Source of the DNA: JAEUOS01 sp965279115
Lineage (GTDB): Bacteria > Pseudomonadota > Gammaproteobacteria > Burkholderiales > JAEUOS01
Length of the DNA: 64,000 nucleotides
Assembly: GCA_965279115.1 (NCBI GenBank)
Contig: OZ257137.1
Span: forward strand, 4,960,001 to 5,024,000
Reading direction: 5' to 3'
Below, in pieces: positions 18,910 through 29,656 of the stretch. The notes under the pieces are model-generated. The model saw only the letters and a program-made list of their open reading frames with translations, ran no database searches and was not told the DNA's origin. The first letter of the stretch is position 1; every line of letters starts with the position of its first letter. The position numbers and the translations under genes were made by a program.

Positions 18910-19347
18910 TTATTTGGCGGCGGGGCAGTCGCCAATGCGCTTGCCGGCCATGGTCTGACTCATGCTCATGGTCTGGCCCTGCATCTTCATGGTCATGTCC
19001 ATCTTGCCGCTGTAGCTGTCGGGGCCGGCGGTCATCTGGCCGGTGCCTTCCATGGGCACTTCTCCTGTGCAGCGCATTTTCCAGCTCACCGTGCTGCCGC
19101 TGGTCTTGTAGTCCAGTTGTTCGCACTTCATGTTGGCGTCCATCTTCGGCAGCGTGCCCTTGGGGTCTTCGAGCTGCTTGGCGGTAACGCAGGCGCGCGT
19201 GGAGATGGGCTTGCCGCCGGCCATGTTGCTGGTGAGGGTGGTCTCCCACAGGCCGGGGCGCATGCCGCCGGGCGGCGCGGCCATCGCGCAAGTTGCCGCA
19301 AGGGCGGTCGTGGCCAGGGCGACGCGAAGCAATCGTGTCGGATTCAT
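18910..19347 (-). CDS. DUF3617-like exported protein
   Basis: 145-residue protein with a Sec signal (MNPTRLLRVALATTALAATCAMA) and a mature part beginning PPGGMRPGLWETTLTSNMAG, the usual opening of DUF3617 proteins. Four cysteines are in the mature part (TRACVT, MKCEQL, MRCTGE, GDCPAAK), which would suit two disulfides in the periplasm. A methionine-rich stretch (MDMTMKMQGQTMSMSQTM) lies near the C-terminus. The ATG at 19347-19345 overlaps the darP stop (ATGA) and has GGAG upstream, so it is coupled to darP. Function unknown. Confidence 0.78.
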   Translation of the reverse strand: MNPTRLLRVALATTALAATCAMAAPPGGMRPGLWETTLTSNMAGGKPISTRACVTAKQLEDPKGTLPKMDANMKCEQLDYKTSGSTVSWKMRCTGEVPMEGTGQMTAGPDSYSGKMDMTMKMQGQTMSMSQTMAGKRIGDCPAAK

Positions 19348-19940
19348 TCGGGGGCTCCTTCTTCGGTGGGGTCGGCTTGTGTCGGCGCGTCGCGTGTGGC
19401 CATCGCGTCGCGGATCGCACGGTACAGCTCGCGATAGTCGCGCGGCGGCTTGCCCTCCCTGGTTTCCTTGCGGGCGTTGCGGATCAGCGTGCGGATGCGC
19501 GTGAGGTCCGCGCCGGCGTAGGTGCCGGCGAACTCGGTGAGCGTGCCGCTTTCGTTTTCGTCGAGCAAGCGCTCGCGCCAACGTTCTGCGAGATGCATGT
19601 CGGCCACCTCGGCGCGCGACGCGCCATTGAAGCGGTCGAGGGCTTCGCGCAGCGGTTCCGGGTCGACATCGCGCATGAGCCGGCCGATGAACTGCATCTG
19701 GCGGCGCGAGCCTTCGTGTGCTGTGATCGTCCGGTACGCCAGAAGCGCTTCGTGCAGGCGTTCGGGAAGGTTCAGCTGGAGAAGGCGATCTTTCGAAAGC
19801 GCGGCGAGCTCACGCCCCAGGACCTGCAGGCTGGTCATGTCGCGTTTCATCTGCGACTTGCTGGGTCGGGTGAAGACCGGTCCCGGTTCAGGCTGGGGGT
19901 CCACCAGAACGGTGCGGGTGCGCATCGGCTTTTGCCGCAT
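19344..19940 (-). CDS. darP: Ribosome-associated protein YjgA/DarP (DUF615)
   Basis: 198-residue member of the YjgA/DUF615 family, which in E. coli promotes late assembly of the 50S subunit (DarP). Typical are PSKSQMKRDMTSLQVLGRELAAL near residues 26-48, GSRRQMQFIGRLMRDVDPEPL and LIRNARKETREGKPPRDYRELYRAIRD. Charged and lacking membrane segments. Either ATG at 19940 or 19925 may be used. It is divergent from pmbA, a conserved neighbour pair in beta- and gammaproteobacteria, and shares with it a symmetric -10 element at 19990-19999. Confidence 0.92.
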   Translation of the reverse strand: MRQKPMRTRTVLVDPQPEPGPVFTRPSKSQMKRDMTSLQVLGRELAALSKDRLLQLNLPERLHEALLAYRTITAHEGSRRQMQFIGRLMRDVDPEPLREALDRFNGASRAEVADMHLAERWRERLLDENESGTLTEFAGTYAGADLTRIRTLIRNARKETREGKPPRDYRELYRAIRDAMATRDAPTQADPTEEGAPE

Positions 19941-19989
19941 GGGGTTTGCTGCCTGTCTTGGAATTCGCGGTTGGGGGCGGGTGCCTACG

Positions 19990-19999
19990 TATAATTATA
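19990..19999. promoter_or_regulatory. Symmetric -10 element between darP and pmbA
   Basis: TATAATTATA is its own reverse complement, so both strands offer TATAAT here, 43 bases from pmbA and 50 from darP. One site could drive both divergent genes. No strong -35 hexamer is visible in either direction. Confidence 0.5.
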
Positions 20000-20042
20000 G
20001 GTTCGCGCTCCGCTTTGCGCTCCTCACGAAAGTCTTCCCCTG

Positions 20043-21398
20043 ATGTCAGCTGCCAAGTTTTCGTTCACTTCCGCCATGTTCAAGGACATTGCCGCGGACG
20101 GGCTCAAGCATGCGCGCAAACTTGGCGCCAGCGACGCCGAATTCGAGGTTTCCGAAGGCTACGGGCTGACGGTCACGGCGCGCATGGGCGAGGTGGAGAA
20201 CATCGAGCACAACCGCGACAAGGGGGTGAGCGTCACGGTATACATGGGGCAGCGCAAGGGCAACGCCAGCAGTTCGGATTTTTCGCCCGCCGCCATCAAG
20301 GCGACCGTGGCTGCGGCCGTCGATATCGCCCGCTACACCGCCGAGGACGATTGCGCCGGCCTCGCCGATCCGGCGCTTTATGCACGCTCTCCCGTGGACC
20401 CGGACCTGCTCCACCCCTGGACCATCGGCGTTCCGGAGGCGATCGAACTTGCGAAGAAAGTCGAGGCCGCCGCCTTTGCGGTAAGCCCGATGATCCGCAA
20501 TTCCGAAGGCGCCAGCATCTCGGCCCAGCACTCGCAATTCATCTATGCCAATTCGCGGGGCTTTTCCGGCGGCTATGCGGCGTCGCGCCACTATGTGTCG
20601 TGTTCGGTCATCGCGGCGAAGTCGGCACGCGCCAAGAACGCTATGCAGCGCGACGACTGGTACGTCTCGTCGCGAGACGCTGCCGATTTTTCCGGGCCCG
20701 CCCGCATCGGCGACTATGCCGCGCGGCGCGCATTGTCGCGACTGGGCGCCCGGCGTATTTCCACGCGCCAGTGCCCGGTGCTGTTCGAGGCGCCGGTGGC
20801 GATCGGCCTGGTCGGTTCCCTGGTGTCGGCTGTCAGCGGCGGGAGTCTTTACCGCAAGACCACCTTCCTGGTTGATTCGCTCGGCAAGCAGGTCTTCGCG
20901 CCCCATGTGCGAATCACCGAGGATCCAGGAGTGCCCAAGGGATTGGCGAGTGGTCCGTTCGATGACGAGGGTGTTGCCACACGCAAGCGCGATGTCGTCA
21001 GCGGGGGCGTGCTTCAAGGCTACTTCCTGTCCAGCTACTCGGCCCGCAAGCTCGGCATGCAGTCGACCGGCAATGCGGGCGGCTGCCACAACATGCTGTT
21101 GCATCCGACAGACAGCGCAGATTTCGAGGCCATGCTGACGAAACTTGGTACCGGGCTTCTGGTCACTGATCTGATGGGACAGGGCGTCAACTACGTGACG
21201 GGCGACTATTCCCGCGGCGCGGCCGGCTACTGGGTCGAGGGCGGGCGGATCGTGCACCCGGTGGAAGAGATCACGATCGCGGGCAATCTAAAGGACATGT
21301 ACCTCGGTTTGGTCGCGGCAGGGTCCGACTTGCTCACCCGTGGCAGCATGACGGCCGGATCGGTGTTGATCGACCGCATGACGATCGCCGGTGACTGA
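20043..21398 (+). CDS. pmbA: Metalloprotease PmbA/TldE
   Basis: 451-residue PmbA (TldE) subunit, the partner of TldD in a protease that matures or degrades small peptides such as microcins and the CcdA antitoxin in E. coli. Recognisable blocks are GASDAEFEVSEGYGLTVTARMGEVENIEHNRDK at the N-terminus, GSLYRKTTFLVDSLGKQVFAP in the middle, and GNAGGCHNMLL and DLMGQGVNYVTGDYSRGAAGYWVEGG near the end. TldE subunits lack the zinc site, which lies in TldD. tldD is not in the window. Position next to darP is conserved. Confidence 0.95.
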   Translation: MSAAKFSFTSAMFKDIAADGLKHARKLGASDAEFEVSEGYGLTVTARMGEVENIEHNRDKGVSVTVYMGQRKGNASSSDFSPAAIKATVAAAVDIARYTAEDDCAGLADPALYARSPVDPDLLHPWTIGVPEAIELAKKVEAAAFAVSPMIRNSEGASISAQHSQFIYANSRGFSGGYAASRHYVSCSVIAAKSARAKNAMQRDDWYVSSRDAADFSGPARIGDYAARRALSRLGARRISTRQCPVLFEAPVAIGLVGSLVSAVSGGSLYRKTTFLVDSLGKQVFAPHVRITEDPGVPKGLASGPFDDEGVATRKRDVVSGGVLQGYFLSSYSARKLGMQSTGNAGGCHNMLLHPTDSADFEAMLTKLGTGLLVTDLMGQGVNYVTGDYSRGAAGYWVEGGRIVHPVEEITIAGNLKDMYLGLVAAGSDLLTRGSMTAGSVLIDRMTIAGD

Positions 21399-21621
21399 TC
21401 GGTGCCTGACACACGCCAATCCATGCGACGTATAGGGTTAACACTTGCTTGTGACCGGGGCAGCGGGAGCGTATTTTGCTGGGCTTGCTTCGCGCAGTCC
21501 GCGATGCAGGTATCAAGCCGTCTGGCGTATGTTAGCCGGCGAACTCGGTAGAATCCCGGGCGCGGCCGGCTGTCAAGCCGCGAACCGACCAAAAGCATAA
21601 TTCGGAGGAGTAGGTCCGCCC

Positions 21622-22161
21622 ATGAAGGCATTGCTAAAATTTTCGGCGGTGATCGACTGGATCAACGCCAAGCTTGGCCTGGCAGCCAATGCGTGCGTAC
21701 TGCTTGCATGCATAGTGAGCGCGGTCAACGCGATGGTGCGTTACGCCTTCGATATCTCCTCGAACGCCTGGCTCGAATTGCAGTGGTACATGTTCGCCGT
21801 GATCGTGATGTTCGGTGCTTCATATACCCTGCAGCGCAACGAGCATGTACGGGTCGACGTGGTGTACATGAACCTCTCCGAGCGCAAGCAGGAATGGATC
21901 GACATCATCGGTACGCTGCTGTTCCTGCTGCCCGCCTGCGCGGTGATCGGCTGGTATTCCTGGCCGTTCTTCTACGAGTCATGGAAGGTGGGGGAAACCT
22001 CGTCAAACGCCGGCGGGCTGATCCGTTGGCCGGTGAAGTTCATCGTGCCTCTGGGATTCGGGCTCCTCTTCCTGCAGGGGATTTCGGAGATCATCAAGCG
22101 CATCGCGGCGCTCGAGGGTGAGAAGGTAGAACTGGTCAAGTACGAAAGGCCCGATCAATGA
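21622..22161 (+). CDS. TRAP transporter small permease (DctQ-like)
   Basis: 179-residue membrane protein with four predicted transmembrane segments, the DctQ architecture. The AMVRYAFDISSNAWLELQWYMFAVIVMFGASYTLQRNEHVRVDVVY stretch is the family hallmark. It partners the large permease encoded next, with which it overlaps by four bases (ATGA). GGAGGAG lies about a dozen bases before the ATG. The likely binding proteins are the two tandem genes on the opposite strand downstream (24118-26525). Confidence 0.9.
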   Translation: MKALLKFSAVIDWINAKLGLAANACVLLACIVSAVNAMVRYAFDISSNAWLELQWYMFAVIVMFGASYTLQRNEHVRVDVVYMNLSERKQEWIDIIGTLLFLLPACAVIGWYSWPFFYESWKVGETSSNAGGLIRWPVKFIVPLGFGLLFLQGISEIIKRIAALEGEKVELVKYERPDQ

Positions 22162-23933
22162 TTCCGGTGGAGTACATGCCGCCCCTGATGTTCGCGGGGC
22201 TGGTGGTTTTCATGCTGTTCGGGTACGCGGTGGCGTTTTCGCTTGCCGCGGTGGGGCTGTTCTTCGGGTTCTTCGCCATCGAGTGGGGTTACTTCGACGC
22301 CGGTTTCCTGCAGGCCATTCCCGGGCGGATTTTCGGCAGCATCCTGTCCAACGACCTGCTGCTGGCGATTCCGTTCTTCACCTTCATGGGCACCATCCTG
22401 GAGCGCTGTGGACTGGCCGAGGACATGCTCGAATCCATGGGCCAGTTGTTCGGCACGGTGCGCGGTGGCCTCGGCTACTCGGTGATCATCGTCGGCTTCA
22501 TCCTCGGCGCGGTTACCGGCACGGTGGCGGCGCAGGTGATCGCCATGACGCTGATTTCGCTACCGGTGATGATGCGCTACAACTACAACATGCGCTACGC
22601 GACCGGGGTGCTGGCGGCTTCGGGCACAATCACGCAGCTGGTACCTCCTTCGCTGGTGCTGGTGGTGCTGGCGGACCAACTCGGCAAGTCGGTCGGCGAC
22701 ATGTACCTCGGCGCATGGGGCCCTTCGCTGCTACAGGTTGGCCTGTTCGCGGCATACACCTTCGCGTTGTCCTTGGTCAAGCCCCACTATCTGCCGGCCA
22801 TTCCGGCGGAAGACCTGACCTTGCGGGGCTGGCCGCTGTGGAAGAAGTGCCTGGCCGGTATTGTGCCATCCGCGGTGCTGATCTTCCTGGTGCTGGGCAC
22901 CATGATGTTCGGTATCGCGACCCCCACCGAAGCGGGTGCCATGGGCGCTATCGGCGCCATCGTGCTGGCGGTGATCCGCGACAAGAATCTGGGCAAGCTG
23001 GGTGCGCGGGTGTTCCAGGTGGGCGTGGTGGCGTGTATCGCCGGCATCGTCGCCTACCAGATCCAGCCCAAGTCAGTGCCGTTCCAGATCGCCTTCGGCA
23101 TTCTTTATCTCGCGGTCGCCTACCTGTGCGTCAAGGCGGCAATCATTCCCGATCTGCGGGGCCTGCTGCGGCAAGCCTATCAGGCCACTGCGCGCCTCAC
23201 CGCGATGGTGGCGTTCATCCTGATCGGCTCGACCTGTTTCTCGATCGTCTTCCAGGGTGTGGACGGCAACACTTGGGTCGAGCACTGGTTGACTTCGCTG
23301 CCGGGCGGCGCCTATGGCTTCCTGTTGATCGTCAATCTGTTCGTGTTCTTCCTGGCGTTCTTCCTTGATTTCTTCGAGATCGCGTTCATCATCGTGCCCA
23401 TGCTGGCGCCCGTGGCGCAGAAGGTACTGGCGCCGGTGGTTGGCGAAAGCGGCGCCCTGATCTGGTTTGGCGTGGTGCTTTGCGTGAACATGCAGACGTC
23501 CTTCATGCATCCGCCGTTCGGGTTCGCACTGTTCTACCTGCGCGGCGTGGCGCCCAAGGAGGTCAAGAGCTCCGACATCTACTGGGGGGCCGTGCCGTTC
23601 GTGATCCTGCAACTGGTCATGGTGGCGCTGGTGGTGGCCATGCCCAAGATGGTGACCGTGTTCCTCGACAAGGACCTGAAGATCGACCTCGACAAGGTGA
23701 AGATCGAACTGCCCACCGACAGTGGCGGCTCGGATTCTCCTTCCGGCGCTACCGACGAGGAAAAGGAGAAGAAGGACCAGGCCGACCAGGATCAGGCGGC
23801 CAGCGACATCCAGAAGGCCCTGGGTGGCCAGGAAGACAAGAAAGATGATGCGGCGGCTCCGCCCAAGTCTGATGAGGACAAGGCGGCCGCAGAGATCCAG
23901 AGGGCGCTGCAGGGCGGCGACGCGAAGAAGTAG
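22158..23933 (+). CDS. TRAP transporter large permease (DctM-like) with acidic C-terminal tail
   Basis: 591-residue DctM-type permease, the sodium-coupled channel subunit of a TRAP importer. It is the long version of the family with extra membrane segments between the two halves. Landmarks are LLLAIPFFTFMGTILERCGLAEDML, LVPPSLVLVVLADQLGKSVGDMYLGA and FGIATPTEAGAMGAIGA. After the last membrane segment comes a charged tail of about 90 residues that holds a duplicated motif: AASDIQKAL at 547-555 and AAAEIQRAL at 576-584, each followed by a Gly-rich and KK-ending stretch. Usual DctM proteins end soon after the last helix. A terminator hairpin follows at 23983-24007. Confidence 0.9.
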   Translation: MIPVEYMPPLMFAGLVVFMLFGYAVAFSLAAVGLFFGFFAIEWGYFDAGFLQAIPGRIFGSILSNDLLLAIPFFTFMGTILERCGLAEDMLESMGQLFGTVRGGLGYSVIIVGFILGAVTGTVAAQVIAMTLISLPVMMRYNYNMRYATGVLAASGTITQLVPPSLVLVVLADQLGKSVGDMYLGAWGPSLLQVGLFAAYTFALSLVKPHYLPAIPAEDLTLRGWPLWKKCLAGIVPSAVLIFLVLGTMMFGIATPTEAGAMGAIGAIVLAVIRDKNLGKLGARVFQVGVVACIAGIVAYQIQPKSVPFQIAFGILYLAVAYLCVKAAIIPDLRGLLRQAYQATARLTAMVAFILIGSTCFSIVFQGVDGNTWVEHWLTSLPGGAYGFLLIVNLFVFFLAFFLDFFEIAFIIVPMLAPVAQKVLAPVVGESGALIWFGVVLCVNMQTSFMHPPFGFALFYLRGVAPKEVKSSDIYWGAVPFVILQLVMVALVVAMPKMVTVFLDKDLKIDLDKVKIELPTDSGGSDSPSGATDEEKEKKDQADQDQAASDIQKALGGQEDKKDDAAAPPKSDEDKAAAEIQRALQGGDAKK

Positions 23934-23982
23934 GGCGGGGTGCCGCCTGCTGCCCGGAGCGGGGTGGCGTTTGTTTCACATG

Positions 23983-24007
23983 AGGGCCCGCCTTGTGCGG
24001 GCCCTTT
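23983..24007 (+). terminator. Rho-independent terminator after the TRAP permease genes
   Basis: Nine-base GC-rich stem AGGGCCCGC (23983-23991) and GCGGGCCCT (23997-24005) around a five-base loop, followed by TT. The T-run is short. Confidence 0.65.
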
Positions 24008-24074
24008 GCTTGCGGTGAAACAGGCGGTGGCGCCAATACAAGGTCGCCGGCCGGCCGCGTCGGCATGGGCCAAC

Positions 24075-24098
24075 AAAAAGGCCGCCACGAGGGCGGCC
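24075..24098 (-). terminator. Rho-independent terminator for the first TRAP binding protein
   Basis: On the minus strand, GGCCGCC and GGCGGCC pair (24098-24080) around CTCGT and are followed by a TTTTT run (24079-24075). It sits just after the stop at 24118 of the minus-strand gene. Confidence 0.75.
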
Positions 24099-24117
24099 AT
24101 TCAAGGGCGTATCGGAC

Positions 24118-25203
24118 TCAGGACTTCTTGACCGACGTCATGAAATCATCGTAGTTGCGTTCCGCCACCCGGAACCACAGGATGGAGTCGGCCTGGAACT
24201 TGACCATGTCTTCATGGATCTTCTTGAAGGCCGGATTCTTGGCGTAGGTCTCGGCATACACCTCCTGGGCCGCCTTGTAGCAGGCTTCCATCACCGGCTT
24301 CGGATACGGGCGCAGTTGGGCGCCCGAGGAAACCAGCCGCTTGAGCGCCTGCGGGTTGCGGGCGTCGTACTTGGCCATCATGTCGACGTGCGCGTCGCCA
24401 CATGCACTTTCGAGAATCGCCTGATACGACTTGGGCAGCGCTTCCCATGCCTTGATGCTCACATAGGCGGAGAGTTGCGCGCCGCCCTCCCACCAGCCCG
24501 GGTAGTAGTAGAACTTGGCGACCTTGGCGAAGCCGAGCTTTTCATCGTCGTAGGGGCCAACCCACTCGGCTGCGTCGATGGTGCCTTTTTCCAGGGCGGG
24601 GTAGATATCGCCACCAGCGATCTGCTGCGGCACCACGCCCAATTTGGTGAGTACCTGGCCGGCGAAGCCGCCGATGCGGAACTTCAAGCCCTTCAAGTCG
24701 GCCACGGTCTTGATTTCCTTGCGGAACCAGCCGCCCATCTGGGTTCCGGTGTTGCCGCAGGGAATGTTGTAGACGTTGTAAGGCTTGAAGAATTCGCGGG
24801 TGAGCTTCAGGCCATTGCCCTGGTGCATCCAGGCGGTCTGGGCGCGATAATTCGGGCCGAAGGGCACAGCGCCGTCAAGCGCGAACGTGGGGTCCTTGCC
24901 GAAGTAGTAATAGGAAATGGTGTGACCCATTTCGACAGTGCCGTTCTGCACGGCGTCAAGCACCTGCAGCCCCGGGACGATTTCGCCGGCCGAGAAGGAG
25001 CGGATCTGGAACTTGCCGTCCGTGGCGGCCGAAACCCGCTTGGCGACTTCGTCGCAGGCGCCGAACAGGGTGTCAAGGCTCTTGGGAAAGCTCGACGTCA
25101 GGCGCCACTTGACCTCAGGTTGACTTTGGGCAAATGCGGGGGCCGCGCCTGCTGCGAGCACGCCAGCCAAGCCGCCATGCCGGATGAAATCTCTTCGTTG
25201 CAT
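24118..25203 (-). CDS. TRAP substrate-binding protein, DctP family, TakP-like
   Basis: 361-residue periplasmic binding protein. It begins MQRRDFIRHGGLAGVLAAGAAPAFAQ, a twin-arginine signal with cleavage after AFA. The mature part opens VKWRLTSSFPKSLDTLFGACDEVAKRV. The segment IDAAEWVGPYDDEKLGF followed by KFYYYPGWWEGG resembles the alpha-keto-acid binder TakP of Rhodobacter (my recollection of the family, not compared here). ATG at 25203 was taken because the signal starts there; the frame is open 29 codons further. It is a close paralogue of the next gene upstream (25416-26525) and converges on the permease genes at 21622-23933. Ligand probably a 2-oxoacid. Confidence 0.87.
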   Translation of the reverse strand: MQRRDFIRHGGLAGVLAAGAAPAFAQSQPEVKWRLTSSFPKSLDTLFGACDEVAKRVSAATDGKFQIRSFSAGEIVPGLQVLDAVQNGTVEMGHTISYYYFGKDPTFALDGAVPFGPNYRAQTAWMHQGNGLKLTREFFKPYNVYNIPCGNTGTQMGGWFRKEIKTVADLKGLKFRIGGFAGQVLTKLGVVPQQIAGGDIYPALEKGTIDAAEWVGPYDDEKLGFAKVAKFYYYPGWWEGGAQLSAYVSIKAWEALPKSYQAILESACGDAHVDMMAKYDARNPQALKRLVSSGAQLRPYPKPVMEACYKAAQEVYAETYAKNPAFKKIHEDMVKFQADSILWFRVAERNYDDFMTSVKKS

Positions 25204-25361
25204 TGCAATTGACTCCAGTGGACAAATCGGGGAAAGGCATGCCGCCTGCGTCGTCTCGACGACCGCCAGCGCGAAACACCATGTCAGCAAATTATATGTT
25301 CATGTGACCTCCCGGGTTTGACCCTGCTCAATCCGGTGCCGCCTGACAGGGGTCTGAAAAC

Positions 25362-25389
25362 AAAAAGCCCCGTCGAAACGGGGCTTTTT
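25362..25389. terminator. Rho-independent terminator between the tandem TRAP binding-protein genes
   Basis: Twelve-base perfect stem AAAAAGCCCCGT (25362-25373) with ACGGGGCTTTTT (25378-25389) around CGAA. It has T-runs on both strands; it serves the minus-strand gene ending at 25416 and separates the two paralogues into different transcripts. Confidence 0.85.
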
Positions 25390-25415
25390 GCGGGGGAAAA
25401 CGTACCTGATGGAGA

Positions 25416-26525
25416 TCAGCCTTTCTTGGCCGCCGCGCCTCCGCCACCCTGGCCGAGCGAGCCCATGAAACGGTCGAACGAGCCTTCGGCGACGTTGAAC
25501 CACAACGCCTCTTCGGTACGATACTTGGACCACGGCTCGTACATCTTCTTGAATTCCGGGAACTTCTCCGACCATTCGGCGTATTGCTCGTTGGCGGCCT
25601 TGTAGGCGGCCATCAGGACATCACGCGGCATGACGCGAAGCTGCGCGCCACCGGCGACCAGCTTGCGCAGGGCAATGGGGTTCAAGTGGTCGTACTTCGC
25701 CATGGTCGTCACGTTCGATTCGTGGCAGGCCGTGGTGAATGCGTACTGGAATTCCTTGGGCAGCGATGCCCACGCCTTGTCGTTGACGATGAAGTGGCCC
25801 ATGGAGTTACATTCCCACCAGCCCGGCGCGTAGTAGTACTTGGCAATTTTCTGGAAGCCGAGCTTTTCGTCATCGTGCGGACCGACCCATTCGGCCGCGT
25901 CGATGGTGCCTTTTTCAAGGGCCGGGTAAATGTCGCCGCCGGCGATTTGTTGCGGGGTCGCACCCATCTTCGCGAGGATCACGCCGCCCGGGCCGCCGAT
26001 GCGCATCTTGAGGTTCTTGATGTCGGCCATCGACTTGATTTCCTTGCGGTACCAGCCGCCCATCTGGCAACCGGTGTTGTAGCCCGCGAATGCGACACAG
26101 TTGTACTTTTTGAGGAACTCGCCGTAGAGCTGCTCGCCGCCGCCGTAGTACCACCACGCGTTTTGCTGGCGGGTATTCAGGCCGAACGGAAGGCAGCTCG
26201 CAAAACCGAAAGCGGGGTCCTTGCCAAAGTAGTAATAGAGCGCGGTTTGGCCAACTTCAACCGTCGCGTTTTGCACCGCATCGAGCACCTGCAGGCCGGG
26301 CACGATTTCGCCGGCGGCGAAGGTGCGCAACTGGAACTTGTTGCCGGTCAATTCGGCTACCCGCTTGGAAACCTGTTCGTTGGCGCCGTAAAGCGTATCC
26401 AGGCTCTTGGGGAAGCTGGAGGTCATGCGCCACTTGATTTCCTGGCCTTGCGCAAATGCGGGTGCGGTCCCGGCAGCCAATACACCGGCAATGCCGCCAT
26501 GTTTGATGAAGTCACGACGTTTCAT
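25416..26525 (-). CDS. TRAP substrate-binding protein, DctP family, paralogue of the previous gene
   Basis: 369-residue binding protein with a twin-arginine signal MKRRDFIKHGGIAGVLAAGTAPAFAQ. Its mature part opens IKWRMTSSFPKSLDTLYGANEQVSKRV and has IDAAEWVGPHDDEKLGF and KYYYAPGWWECNSMGHF. It is collinear with the protein at 24118-25203 throughout, so the pair is a tandem duplication that has diverged at putative ligand positions (for example GPYDD versus GPHDD, and WWEGG versus WWECN). The C-terminus ends in a Gly/Ala-rich tail (LGQGGGGAAAKKG). A strong terminator follows. Both may feed the one permease pair facing them, giving it two substrate ranges. Confidence 0.88.
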   Translation of the reverse strand: MKRRDFIKHGGIAGVLAAGTAPAFAQGQEIKWRMTSSFPKSLDTLYGANEQVSKRVAELTGNKFQLRTFAAGEIVPGLQVLDAVQNATVEVGQTALYYYFGKDPAFGFASCLPFGLNTRQQNAWWYYGGGEQLYGEFLKKYNCVAFAGYNTGCQMGGWYRKEIKSMADIKNLKMRIGGPGGVILAKMGATPQQIAGGDIYPALEKGTIDAAEWVGPHDDEKLGFQKIAKYYYAPGWWECNSMGHFIVNDKAWASLPKEFQYAFTTACHESNVTTMAKYDHLNPIALRKLVAGGAQLRVMPRDVLMAAYKAANEQYAEWSEKFPEFKKMYEPWSKYRTEEALWFNVAEGSFDRFMGSLGQGGGGAAAKKG

Positions 26526-26761
26526 GTTTTAAAGTCTCCTGAATTTGGGTATGGCTGGGAAGCCGCCGGATAACGCCTGCGGGACTATATCCAAGTCGAA
26601 ACGTTGTCGCAATCGCCGTAACCCCTATGTTGCATTAGGGTTTTCGAGCATTCGCCATCCGCGCTGCGAGCTGCCGCAGGTGTGTCGGGGGGCCTGCGCA
26701 GGAACGCGCATGTGGCAATCCGGGCAGGGCAGCCGGATCGAAAAGCTGGTACCTTTACGGG

Positions 26762-29419
<2,658 letters not shown>

Positions 29420-29483
29420 CATTCGCGGCGCGGATTCCATTCGGGCCATGCCACAGGCGGCCGCCCCCGATGCAGTGGTGGTT

Positions 29484-29497
29484 TTGACATTCATCAA
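29484..29497. promoter_or_regulatory. Fnr-like operator upstream of the formate dehydrogenase genes
   Basis: TTGACATTCATCAA matches TTGAY-N4-RTCAA. Its centre (29490.5) is 29.5 bases before a -10-like TAACCT at 29520-29525, which fits class II activation near -41.5. It also shares the flanks TT and TGC with the frc site at 42101-42114. Confidence 0.62.
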
Positions 29498-29656
29498 TGC
29501 CCGGATCGCGGGTCGCTTTTAACCTGTTGACAGTTGCAGATCCGCGGCAATGGCCAGTTCCCTGGGCGTGTCGGCGCGTCGCCACCCCGCAGCTAGGCGG
29601 GCCGCGAGATGTCACTTGTATCAACGACGCATCGCGAACGCGAAAACAGGATTTCA

